Part shown: positions 28,101 to 41,000 of the stretch, piece by piece
How positions within the stretch are numbered: the first letter of the stretch is position 1
Layout of the letters: each line of letters starts with the position of its first letter
Source of the DNA: Dipteris shenzhenensis
Taxonomy: Eukaryota > Polypodiophyta > Polypodiopsida > Gleicheniales
Reading direction: 5' to 3' (one strand)
NCBI GenBank assembly: GCA_047967505.1
Contig: CM106540.1
DNA length: 64,000 nucleotides
Position numbers and translations under genes: made by a program
The notes under the pieces: model-generated
The model's database searches: none
What the model saw: only the letters and a program-made list of their open reading frames with translations
Told to the model about the DNA's origin: nothing

Positions 28101-31100
28101 AAGGGGCAACGTAGGAAGAGTCGCCGTCGCCATTGTCTGCCAAGTCTTCGTGTCTAATTGACGTTATAGTTCCAGAAAGTCACAGGCGAGTGACGACAGG
28201 CTGTCCATCGGTGGTAGCGACGATGCTGAGTCATTGAGTGGACTTCCGCAATTTTATCGCTATTTCTTTTCAGCCATTGGTGGGGCTTTGTTTGGATATA
28301 ACGTCGGAGCTACATTGGGCGCTTGGTATCTTTAACAAGGGAGATCAATCGACGTTTCAAGGAGAAATCAGGGAGCACCTCTTTCGATACAGTTTTATAT
28401 ATAGTTCTGTTATTCCTGCACTGTGATAAGGAACGTTCAAAGTATTGTATATTTTGGGAGTTTAGTGTGCAGGAGAAAGAAGAAAATAAATCAGGAAAGC
28501 AGAACAGAAAAGAAGTGTATATATATATCTTTTATTTGGGTTCTAGAAAAGATTGAAAAAAAAAATAAATTATTTTCCATTGTGAACCTATGGAGGCAGA
28601 AGGGCAGAATTCGAGGGTGAATCCTAGTGAGTCTAGAGTACAGTCTACACAACAGATGTCACATCATGCAGCACCTACTTTGATCGGTAGGATTTCGATA
28701 TTAGAAGATGCTTTACAGTAGATTATGAACCAGCAGCTTCAAGTGAATGCTGGTCAAAATGAGATTAGGGAGATGGTACAAGCCTTGTCGGCTAGACCGT
28801 CTAGAATTGATAAGGGCAAAGCTCCAGCAGAGCCAGAGCCCAGTATCCATTCATTAGAGCGCGCAAGGGTCAAAGTGCCTAATATCGCTAATTATAGATC
28901 GGAGAAGTACGCTGGTCGGATGACCGAGCGCAGCTCTGATGTGATCGAGGTTTGGTTACACAAGTGGGAAGAAGCCTTCGCCATTTGTGAAATTAGATCT
29001 GATCTAAAGAAAATCCGTGAGGCCACACACCTGTTTATTGAGGCAGTGGATAGATGGTGGATAAAGCAACATAAGGATCAAGTTGCTCCTACCATCTGGG
29101 AAGGGTTTAAAGCTGAATTTAAGAAACACTTTCTCCCACCCGATGAAGAGTCCCGAGCTTGGGATGCTTATAGAAATCTTCGTCAGAGGAGTCTGTCGGT
29201 GGCAGAGTACACCGACAAATTCAGGGAATGTGTCATGAAAATAACAGACCCTCTGCCTATGTCGATTCAATTAAAAGACTATATCTATGGACTGAACGAC
29301 AAAATCAAAATGGAAGTTCGGGCTAAATATGTGACTACATTAGATGAATCTATTGCAGTAGCCCTGAACTATGAGGATGCCAGGGGTAGATCTGGTGGAT
29401 TTGTGCAGGCAGGGACTCAGTATGAGTACCCGAAAAAAGGGGGAGTTCAGAGGAAATGGATTTCAAAGACAAGTGTCTCGCAGCCAAGTGGCCAAACCAA
29501 GCAGGTGAAGCCGGTTGAGGGACCAGTAAAAACAAGTACCATCGTTGGGGTAAAAAGGAAAATAACTCCAATGGCAGCCCGGGCTTGGTCAAAGTTCTCG
29601 TTGACCCCTGAACAAAAAGAAAAAGCTAGAAAAGAAGGATTGTGCTTCGGCTGCCTTCAGCGACATCAGTGGAAGGGTTGTCCACTGAATAAAGATTGTC
29701 GCACGGCTAATATGATAATATCTGAATGCGATGTGGAAATGCAGGAGAGTCCCAATGCGGAACATATGCAGATGCAACTAGCGGGACCTTCTCAGAGGTT
29801 AGTACCTTGTTTGTTATGTGTGTCTGTTGCTAAGTTAGTGGCGAGTGCAGCTGACAACATCCTATCTAAGCCCGCAGCAACGGAGTATACGGCCTTTAAC
29901 GATACGGAGTTAATTAAAATGAAAGGGCAAGTAGCCAGTCATGATGTCATTGTGTTGTTTGACTCGGCGTCAACTCACAATGTGATTAACTCCAAGCTCG
30001 TGAAGAGGCTGAAATTAAAAACAAGCCCATCTGACTATGCGTATACAGTCAGGATGGCAGATGGAAGTTCAACTGAAGTATGGGACCAAAGGGTTACCCA
30101 GTTGGAGCTTCGGATTCAGGACTATGCTGGGAAGCTTGATTTTGAAATGACCAAGCTTGCTCATGCAGATATAGCCCTGGGTATGGCGTGGCATTCTAGG
30201 AAGAATCCAGCCATTGATTGGAAAAAGCACGTATATCAATTCAAGATGAATGATGTGCTTTATGTCTTGCGAGGTGAGAAAGATATACCTCAGGGACCGT
30301 TGGTTTCCGTGATGGAAATCAGAAAAGCTCAAGTAGAGTTTTTATTCCTTTGCACAGCATCGGTAGAGCCGGTGGATGATTCTTCGGTTAGCACTGATGT
30401 TACGCAAAGTGGTGAGATGGCCAAGCTGGCTAATCTTATAACAGAGGAGTTCTCTGAATGTTTTAGGGATGAACTACCTTATGGGTTACCTCCAGAGCGG
30501 AAAGTTCAACATAAGATTGAACTGATCCGGGGGACAGAACCTGTAAATAGACCTCCCTATAGAATGAGTTTTGCTGAAGAAGCGGAGGTGCATAGACAAC
30601 TGGAAGAATACCTCAAGTTGGGGCAGATTCAACCAAGTTTCTCACCTTTTGCTTCGCCAGTGATATTAAAGAAGAAAAAGGATGATACGTTTCGCCTCTG
30701 TATAGATTACAGAGCATTGAATAATATCACTGTTAAGCACAGCTATCCGATGGCTCGGATTGATGATTTGCTAGATACATTACATGGAGCCGTGATTTTC
30801 AGCAAGATAGATCTTAAGTGCGGCTACCATCAAATCCGGATTAGAGCCGAGGATGTGCATAAAACCCCTTTCAGGAGCAGGTTTGGTCATTATGAGTTTT
30901 TGGTAATGCCCTTTGGACTTACCAATGCTCCAGCGACCTTCGTCATGCTTATGAACGATTTACTACGTCCGTATATCGAAAAGTTCGTAGTACATTTTAT
31001 TGATGATATCGTGATATTCAGTAAAAGTGTTACTGAGCATCGTGAACACTTAAGAATAGTGTTCAGTACTTTGAGGAAAGCCAGTCTTTATGTGAATATA

Positions 31101-34100
31101 AGAAGAAAACTATACTATGTATGGTTAGGCTTGAATATTTAGGGTTCATAATTACTCCACAGGGTAGAAATGGATCCGAAGAAAGTGGCTGCGGTACTAA
31201 CAGAATCAACAAGAAAGTTTTAACACCATAAAACAAGCTGTGGTCTCAGGACCGGTGTTAAAAATAGTTGATCCCCAGAAACCGTTGTTCCTAGAAACCG
31301 ATGTAAGTGGCATTGCGGTAGGAGCAGTTCTCCTTCAAGAGGGAAGGCCAGTAGCCTTTGAAAGCAAGAAGCTTTCTCCCTCTCAAAGGAATTGGCCAAC
31401 TCATGGAGTTGTATGCTGTTATCCATGCTTTGAAAACATGGAGGCATTATTTGTATGGCTCAGAGTTTTATGTGGATGTAGATCATGATACTCTGAAACA
31501 TTTTTGTAAACAGCCTGACTTGAGGGGCCGCCAAGCTAGGTGGGCAGAGCTCATGCAGGAGTTTAATCTAACGATTCGGTACCGAAGAGGAAAAGACAAT
31601 AAGGTTGCTGATGCGTTGTCTCGCATTATGCACAACCTGAGTTTCACGGTATTAGAGAGTGCTCTAATGACCGAGATCAGAGAAACTCAAAAGGTGGACG
31701 AGTTTGTCCAGAGCTTATGGCCTAAAGCTCATGTGTTAAAACCCGGGGAAAATGAAAAGGATGACCTGGCATCCAGAAAAGGCCAAACTTATGCAAGATA
31801 TACCATAAGGAATGGTATGCTAGTTAGAAATGGCAAGGTTGTAGTACCTAGTCAGAATGATCTCAGGCAGAGAGTCATTCGACAGTGCCATGATAGCCCG
31901 TGTGCGGGACATCCAGGAGTCGAGAAGACATATGATCTCGTGAAGCGAGATTTCTTTTGGCTAAAGATGAAAAAGCATATTCATGAATATGTGACACGGT
32001 GTTTCTCGTGTCAGGTAAGTAAGGCCGAGCGGGTGAAGCCACCCGGACTTTTACAGCCCTTGGAAATACCACTAAGTAAGTGGGAGAGCATTTCCATGGA
32101 CTTTATTGTAGGACTGCCTACGACGCATTAAGGGTATGATTCTATCCTTGTGGTGGTTGATCGTCTAACCAAGATGGCTCACTTCATTCCTACTAGAGAG
32201 TCTGTTAGTGCCCCGCAAGTGGCGGATTTGTTCATTAGACATATATTTCGTCTGCATGGATTGCCTAGATCCATAGTGTCAGACAGAGATGTCAGATTTA
32301 CCGGTCATTTTTGGCTAGCGGTATTTGAGACACTAAGGATTGAGTTGGGAATGAGTAGTAGGGATCATCCTGAGACGGATGGTTAGACGGAGAGAGTCAA
32401 CCAAACTTTAGAGGATATGCTGAGGGCATATGTGTCATTGAGGCAACATACGTGGGACAAGTGGTTGCCATTGTTGGAGTTTGCCTACAATGATAGGAAA
32501 CATTCCTCTACCACGTTCAGTCCGTTTGAACTGAACTATGGTTATAGACCAGCAAATCCAACTATAGTTGGAGTACCTCAGAAAGTGCCTAGTGCCGCGA
32601 ACTTTGTAGTTCAGATGCGGGAGATGCTAGCAGTTGCGAGAGCTAATATCCGCCAGGCTATGGATAGAGCCAAGGTGTATGCGGATGAAAACCGGTCTAT
32701 AAGAGTATTTAAGGAAGGAGAAAAAGTTTTTCTCAGAGTTTCTTTGCACTCGAAGTTGTTGACTTCAGGAGAGTGTGCTAAGTTATCACCTCGATACTGT
32801 GGGCCGTGGTTAATTCTAAAGAGAATAGGCAGTGTAGCCTATAAATTAGAATTGCCACAGGGGTGTAAGGTGCACCCGGTTTTTCATGTTTCGCGCTTAA
32901 AGAAATTTTTGCATACAGGTGACTCACTAATCGAAGGTGTGATTTTGTTTCAGGAGATAGAGGATATTGCAAGGCGCAAGCCAACAAGAATCCTGGACCG
33001 AGGAACAATGCAAATACGAAATCGGAAGATACCCACGGTGTTGGTTGCATGGCATGGTCAGCCTCTATCGGAAGCTACCTGGGAATCCGTATACCAGTTA
33101 CGGAGAGTGTTCCCAGATTTCATCATCGAGGACGCTGATGCTTGAAGAGGGAAGGAATGTTATGCTCTAGCCGAGATAGCATGACCTCGGAAAGATCGGT
33201 GGGCATTTTCTCTTAGATGACCAACTTTTGTAATAGTTAATGTGCGTAATTGAATTGGTCAAGAGAAGTAACTGCCAAGGTCCTAGGTGAGGGTGAAATG
33301 GCATTGACTAGGTAGTTCTGAGTGCTAAGGCCTAGGTGCACCTAAATGTGCAATAATGCCAAGGGGCAAGTGGTTTTTAATGTGCCCAAGAGAGGGGTAA
33401 AAAAAGGTGCACCAAGTGGAGAGGCTAAAATGATGACATTTGGCAAGGAGAACTATCTAGGGAAATGAGGGTCTCGTGGATAAGCATGAAAAAACAACGG
33501 AACAAATTAATTTGAATATCTGTGATCCGCGAGAGTTAGGCTGGGTGGAACAATTGAATGCCATCGCCCGTGATCTGTGTCAATGTAGAAATAGAGATTC
33601 GAGAGGAAGAGATAGTGTTTTTGATATAAGAGGTTCCCTCTTGGAAGTCCCGTGAGTTTCCAAGCTTGGAATTTTACCTAGCGAAGCCTCTTATCCACGG
33701 GTCCTTGTCTTCCATGCACTTTGGGTCAGGGTGTCCAGTGAAGACTGTGGGTCCTGAGTTCACAAAAACGGCCTCAGTGCCTGCTTGTGACGCAAGGACT
33801 GGTTGTCGTTGCTGGCCTCCCCTTTCCATAGCCATACTGGCAAAAGGGTTTTGCATTTTTGTTGAATCTGTTCGTCCTAACCATCAGAACATGTTGGATA
33901 TGGTTCCCCTTAATCTAGAGGCTACGGAAGGAGCATAAGAATGAGGTAGAGCTATGCTTGTGTAGGGGGCTTCGGAGGCCCGTGAGTCAGTTGGTTCTTG
34001 CATTTCCTCGTTCAAGCTCTCGGTCTCGTCTGAACTAGAGGGATCACTACGTCAGGAGTTGGGATGGAGCTGAACCAAGATTGGGGCGAAAGGTGGGCTG

Positions 34101-35560
34101 CTTGTAGTTCGAAATGCTGTCCTTGGGCTCAGGCTCCTTGGACAAAATACTCCCAGACCTCAAGTGTATGTATGAGATCCTTGTGAAGGCACACCCTGCC
34201 TCAAATTTAGTTCTTTATTTTCTATTAGAGAATTTGTTCCTAGAGCTATCCCTCCGGTCAGAGGGTTAGCTGTATGCAGCTGGCTCGTAGGGTTAGCCTT
34301 ATGGCGCCGGTCGACGGGATAGCAGATGACATGTCGGCGGGTTGGGTTGGGTTGGTATGCCGTCGGGTCAGTGGGTTAACGTTAAAGCACCGGACAACGG
34401 GATAATTCAGGTCGGTGGGTCGGACGGATGGCACCGGTCGTAGGGTTAACTACCGGCGGGATAGCTTGCCTCGAAGGGATATCAAAATGGCGTCGGTCGA
34501 AGGAATCGTGGTGATAGTGCCGGCTGGTAAGCCGGTTGGATAGCAACCCCTATAAAAAATCATAATTAGGGTGGCGGGTTAGGTGATTGACATGTGTCAA
34601 TCGATGGGATAGAGACTAAGGCAACGGGTCGGCGGGATAGGAACTGTTGTCTTGGAACACACAGTTTCGCCGACTCTCTTTTGATGATTCTTGGTGGTTT
34701 TTCAAGTTCTTTTCCAAGTTCGTGAGCATAGGGGGGTTTCTAAGGACCTAAACTACCTACCACAAACAAAAAACATTACAAAACAATAACTTTTGGCACA
34801 CAAGCGAGTGATTTCTACAAGTTGGACTTTTAAGCACACAAAACCACTTCGAAATTCTACTCCAATCTTCATTTTCAAGTGTTTTTAGTTGGATTTGATA
34901 CTACAAACAAACATCAAGAAACAATAAAAAACAAGCTCAAATGCATGAGAATGGTTTTATGGGCAGAAAGTCGACAAGTAAGCTTTTCTACTCTAAAATC
35001 ACTCTTTCTTCATTCTTTTCCACTTCAAATCCACTCCTAATCTCCACTAACAAAGCCTAAGGTCATGTGCAGTGGGTTGTTTACGGGAGGAAGCTAAACA
35101 AACGCAAAAGCATACCTCGTTCTCACGTGCAACAACAGCGCCAAAGATGTGTGGTCTGACGGAGACGCACGTGTCGTGGGGATACTGAGAGTGTGCCGAC
35201 GGAGCTCCTCACTCCTGTGCTACTCCTTGTGGGAGCCTTGTAGTGAAGCCTTCACTCGTGTCACTCGAGTGCCTACCGGATCGTTGCAATGGGGTTCCCA
35301 CCGAGAAGGAGGAGGTGAGAAAGAAAGAGAGGAGGGGGAGGGAAGAAGGGAAGGGGATGGAGAAGGAGACGAAGGTGAAGGGGAATCGTGGCAAACACCA
35401 AAGGCAAACAAGGAGAGTAATCAAACCTCAATCTCAACACATGACCAAGAAGAGAGCTTGCATTTCGCAAAGGTTGCATACAACAATGAAGACCAAAGTC
35501 AACTCCTTGGCCTTTTATACTAGTCACCTTTTGAAGGGAGAGCCAACCCTATTCCTTGTA

Positions 35561-35603
<43 letters not shown>

Positions 35604-37993
35604 ACAACCAATTGGGCCCATATGGCGCCAAGGCATATGCTGATTCTCACAACCTTTCCTCTGTCTTCAAATGGCTCTTGTGTTATCCATATACGGGATC
35701 CAAATGGCTCGTGTTATCCTTGCCAATTTGGGCGACCCGGCGAATATTTTGATCCTGAGTAATTTGTGGCTCAAAACCCGTAGGGTTTGGACGGGCCAGA
35801 TTTGTCAACATGCTCAATGGCTATTAACATGGTTGTAGCATCCAAGACACCACAAGTATCTTTTTAAGTAGCCGGAATGCTCTTTCTTGCTTCGCACCCC
35901 CCAGGAAAAACAGAACATCGTACCTCGTCAACCGGGTAAGTGGTGTATGACAGATACCGTAAAAAGCGGTTGTGCCATTTAACTTGACCTGCAAAACATT
36001 GCAACTCCTTGATATTCCAAGTAACCATGGCATTTTGCACAACTCCACTTTCGGGGGATCAATGCCATTCCTTCTTTTGAAACGATGTTACCCTATAATA
36101 CCCCTTGTTTCACCACAAATGCACACTTGGCCGGATTCAAGCTTAGCCGGGCTTATCGACACTTATCAAAATACAACCATAACTGATCCAGATGCTCACT
36201 CTTCTTTCCTAACACACTAAAATCATCAAGAACACCTGCATGAAACTAGTGAGGTATGGTGCAAATGCCAAATACCTTCTAAATCCATGACTGAAAAGTC
36301 AGTGCTGGTGTTGGAGGTTGAGGGATGCACATCTGTGTGTGAGTTGATTTGAGAAATTGGCAGGAGAGAGATCTTCGTCACACGGAGCATTCGTCCTCGA
36401 TGACCTTTTTGCATGGTGATCACAATGAATTTAGTCACATCATTTGCTGAGGTCTTCAGACCTTTATAAAGTCACATATCATTTTTCTTTTTAACTATTT
36501 GAACTGTCCTTGCTCCCATTGCAATAAATCTCTTCAACCTCTTCATGAGGGATCTACAAGAGTTGCGTCTAAAGATTGAAGCAAGGACTAATGCAGAAGT
36601 GAAGGTGAGCAACTAAAAAGTGAATGAAGGAGTGTGCTTCAAGTTACCACTCCTAACACCTTTATCTAGCATGCAGAGGATATGTCTCGTTTGAGGAAAC
36701 CTCCAATGTTATGAAAGACATGAAACCACTAGTGTTTAATGGTGAAGAGTGGGAATGGAAGAAAAAATGCCATTAACACATTTATTCAGACCTACATAGG
36801 TTAAAAATTGTTCCACTAAATAACCAAGTCCTTGAGGCTAGCCTTTCTCTCGGAAGGATGAGCCTTATAGAAAATGAACAAACTCCTAGGACATGGGTAG
36901 AGTTTGAACAAGCTTTCCTAAAGCTTGTTCAAATACTTTAGAATTGCTAAATTCTCCCAATACATTAGCTGAATTTATAAGGGTATAGATGACTTTCAAA
37001 AGATATGGGGTTTTGTCGGGAGTCATCAAGGATGATCAAAAGTCGACGAGGAGAGAAAGGCTCCTAAGGATTTGGGATAAGGGTTGTCACTTTTTCTCTC
37101 ATTTCCAATTTCAAGTGGACTGCCCTTGATTGTGCTTTTGATCCTTGTTGTCAACTCCTCTGGACCGATTTAGTTACATGCCCTTGTATTATGCTTGATT
37201 ATGCATTTGGAGTTGTTCTGTTGTTTTCTTTGCCTAGCTGTCGTTGTTGTTGAGATGGATGTTGGTGGTGTCTGAGTTGTCGAGCTTGTTGTGGATTGTT
37301 GCCTTCTAGTGTTCGAGCTCTATAGAGATTTTGTTTAGTATCCAAAAAGCCAATGTCAACCATTTCTTCAAATAGACAGACATATCGCCCTTCAAGTTAT
37401 ATGACTTTGAAATAGGTGATTTGCAGTTTGAGCATCTATCTTGTCATTTGTTTGAACCTTTCTTGCATTGAAGTCTCCTACCAAGATAATTGCATGCTCT
37501 TTAGAAAACCTGGCTATGTTCTCAGATGTATAAAGGTGTCTTCTTGAGATAGATGACTATGTTAAAGTTGTGTGCATCTCATAGTGAGTGAGGGCTTCTA
37601 TGTGGGTGTGCCCGTCCTATTCAAGATAGGTTTGACTGAGTGTTTATGCCTATTTATGGGCTGTTTGGCAGGGCACTATGGCCTAGTTTGTAGGGAAGGA
37701 GGGCCAGCCCATTTTGGGGCTTGACCCTGGTCAGGTCAATTGACTAGTAGGTTGGGTCAACCAACCAGCAGGTCGGGTTGAATGACCAGTAGGTTGTGTC
37801 AACGGATCCAGCCTGGGTTGGTTGATTGACCCTGGGGTTGGCCATTTGGCAGTCCCTAGGTCGGCCTTTGCCAGGCCTATAAATGGCCATGCCTTCCCTC
37901 ATTGAAGGGCATCTTCCGGATCTTGTTCTATTCCTGTTTTTAGGGTTTTCCCTTGCTGTATATACAGCTAGCATTGCCTGACTTTGTGTTGAT

Positions 37994-38040
<47 letters not shown>

Positions 38041-41000
38041 GTGGAGTGGAAGTATGGGGAGGCAGCATTTCAGCCTCTACATGGAATAATATTGAGAAAA
38101 TGCAAAAAGCTTTCTTAAGGAGACACCTTGGTGTCAAACCCACTACTCCATACTCAATACTTCTGTTGGAAACGGGAAGGAGACCGATTGAATTTCATGC
38201 ATTGATCAGAGTTATGCAATATCTAATAGAGGTGCAGCAAATGCAACCTGACAGGTTGCCTCATAAAGCATGGAATGCCAGCACAAAGCTTCAAAGGAAC
38301 TACAAAAGTAAGGTCATCTGCACAGGATGGGCAACCGACATAAGAAAATGGTTCAGCAGATGGAAAGTGGAAGCATATTTGACCATGCCGCCTGAAAAGG
38401 TCAACATGCAAGAGTTTCAACTGTCTTTACTGAGCACTTTGCAGAATCACTGGTTGACAAGTGAAAAGAGGGTAAAGTTGGAATATTACCAAGACAACAT
38501 AAATCCCACATGTTGGTCTACATACATGTCCATAGAAACTCATGCTCAGTCTTATATTAGCACACCTATCCCCCTTCTATATCGCAGAAACATCGCCAGG
38601 TTCCGTACTAGATCTCATACATTTGCCATTGAGCAGGGAGCTTGGATACACCAGCCTAGACATGCTAGAGTCTGTACCCTTTGTGACATGCAGACAGTTG
38701 AGACGGAGGCACATGTAGCTCTACAGTGCCCCTGATATGCACATATTAGGGAGGACTACCAGCAGATACTGGGGGACTCCGCTCAGTTGACATCAGTTCT
38801 CTTCACTGCCTCTCCGGCAGCATTGGGATCTTTTGTCACTCGTCTTTTTACCGGTCGTCAGGAACTCATAGACTCCTGACCCCTCTCCTTGAGGAGACTC
38901 TTTTTACATTGTATCGAGACGGGTCCCATGGGTCATTTTTGGCCCTCCGAGGACGCTAATAAATTATTCTACTACTTCTCTCTCTCTCTCTCTTTGCTGT
39001 ATGCTTTCGCACTCACAACTCTCACATGGTATCAGATTCAGGTAGGTTAGGGCTGTTCCAGGAGTTCTTGACTTGACCAGGCTGCTCCGGGTGAAATGCG
39101 ACTTGCTTTTTCAGGATTTCGGGCTCTGCAAGAGATTTTGACCTGATTTCTGGAGCTTTCTAGGTGTTGTGGCTGGTTTTGGTATCTTTCCAGGCGTGGG
39201 TGTTCTATTCTAGGCTGCTTCTGGGCTGTGCTAGGGCGGAATCAGCTTATCTCCGCAGGATCTAGGGTTTTCCAGCCAGGGTGACCTTTCTTCTGTGGAT
39301 TCCGAGTAGAAGAAGGCTTGTTTTTTCTTGTTTTTGCCATTCCCTGATTGGTTGTTGGCTAGTTATTACGTTTGGGTTTCTTTCCTCACGAAGAAGGGTT
39401 GATTTACGCTGTTGGGCAGTGGCCAGGGAGGCTATAGATTGAAGCAACTCGTTGGGAAGTGTTTGGTTGTTTGATTGCACTAGAGTTCAGCTGTTGAGGG
39501 CTTTGTCTTGCAGGTGTTCAGCCGTGTTTGGCTGGTTGGGCGCTTGGATGTGCGATTGCAGGAGTGGTTCAGACAGTGGATGCTATTGGGGTCTCTGTTG
39601 CATGCTTTGGTTGGCTGAGGATACAGGATTGTCTAGTGATTGGATGCCATTCATCGTTTGAAGTTGAGCATGGAATTACAGGGTGGGCTGGACAGGGAGT
39701 CTGCGGGCGTTGGCTTGCCTGTGGTGCAGCTTCCTAGAGACCTTTGTAATCAGCCGCTTGGCTTCAAATGAATGTTAAACGAATACCGCAAGGGGCGCCA
39801 ACGTTTGGGGCCAATCGGTGTCCTTGTTTCTGAGTAGGAGCATTCTAGCTCCCGTGTGATTTGTTTTGTGGTGCATATTTACTTGTCTATTTAATGTGTA
39901 TGCTGTAATTAAGTGGATCCTACCACTGTCTACATTGTTGAGGCTGGTTTTAGTGGTTCCATTGCCGAGATCCACCTAACTTCTTCAAGAGGGGACCCTG
40001 TGGTTGGCTTGGTGCAAGTCCAACAGACTAGGTGAAGAAAACAACATACCATTCAGTAAATATGTCACACACGGAGAGATCCGTGAGCCTTACTGAGGAG
40101 GAAGAGCAGATGTCTCAGTGTCTTGGTGGTGACCAGGGTGCAGGAGAGGAGACTTGGCATGTTGCAGAGCTTAGGATGATCGGACGGATGAGGAGGATGT
40201 GGAACTTTTCAAGGCACAGATGCAGAGTTTCATGAGTGCTTTCACGTAGTTCACACAGGATCCTCGCTTCCAGAAGATGATGAACTCAGATGTGCAGCCG
40301 AAGAAAAGGAAGCCTGATGACGGGGATAGGGATGTTGAAGCTAACAAGCGACCACATGTCAATTTTCAGGATCAGCCCTCTCAAATTCCCTATGGTCAGC
40401 GACAGTCTAATAGGATTTCGGGGCCGACTCAAGGTAATAACTTTCATTCCATGGTTTCCGGACAGCAAGGAGTTTTGGCACACCCGGTTCAGCCAGGTTA
40501 TTTTGGTGGTGGTTTAGTGTTTCATCAGCCCACAAGCCCAATTTTCGGGTATGCCTGCTAGTCAAACAGTTGGGTTTCAGCCTAGTTTACAGCCCATGGG
40601 ACAGAACATGATGTATGCCAATGTTGGAGCAGCCCCAGGGATGCAAACATGTATGCCTAATGCAGCAACAGGTAACCTTGCTTTGGGAAATATGCAAAAT
40701 TCGGGTGCTGGTCTGAATAGTACAGCTTTTCCTAATGCTGGTAGTGTGGGGGATAGAGTGACTGCTGCTGTCCCGTTTGCCCAGGCACCTGTTTATGACA
40801 ATTTGGCACTTAAGGGAAGTTGAAGGACTTTAAAGAGGCAGGTGCAGCCATGAAATTTGAGACATTTAGTGGGGTGCAGGACAAACTTAAGGCTTTGACC
40901 TTTTTACAGCAGTTCGATGCAGCCTACACAAGAGGGAATTTTACATAGTCATCCAAAGTACGCCGGGCTGCAAGTTTCCTAAAGGGGAATGCACTTCAGT

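Larger units (their letters stand above)
27172..33626 (+). mobile_element. Ty3 chromovirus copy 2, with target duplication TAAGA
   Basis: The LTRs at 27172-27640 and 33158-33626 are both 469 bp. They start TGTTATGC, end TTTGATA, and I count eight differences (about 1.7%). TAAGA flanks both sides (27167-27171 and 33627-33631). The primer site TGGTATCAGAGCC follows the 5' LTR and the purine tract GAAGAGGGAAGGAA precedes the 3' LTR. It is the same family as 8344-15118 in the opposite orientation. It inserted into the old minus-strand gag and lies in DRC9 intron 5 in the sense direction. Confidence 0.95.

Noticed and set aside
31240-31488. Independent small gene within Ty3 copy 2
   Set aside because: It is the RNase H segment of the same broken pol, in the frame created by the deletion near 31200.
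36546-36605. An additional constitutive DRC9 exon between exons 5 and 6
   Set aside because: No acceptor gives the right phase: the only nearby AG (ATGAG) would shift the frame, and exon 5 to exon 6 already joins in phase 0. Kept only as a low-ranked finding.
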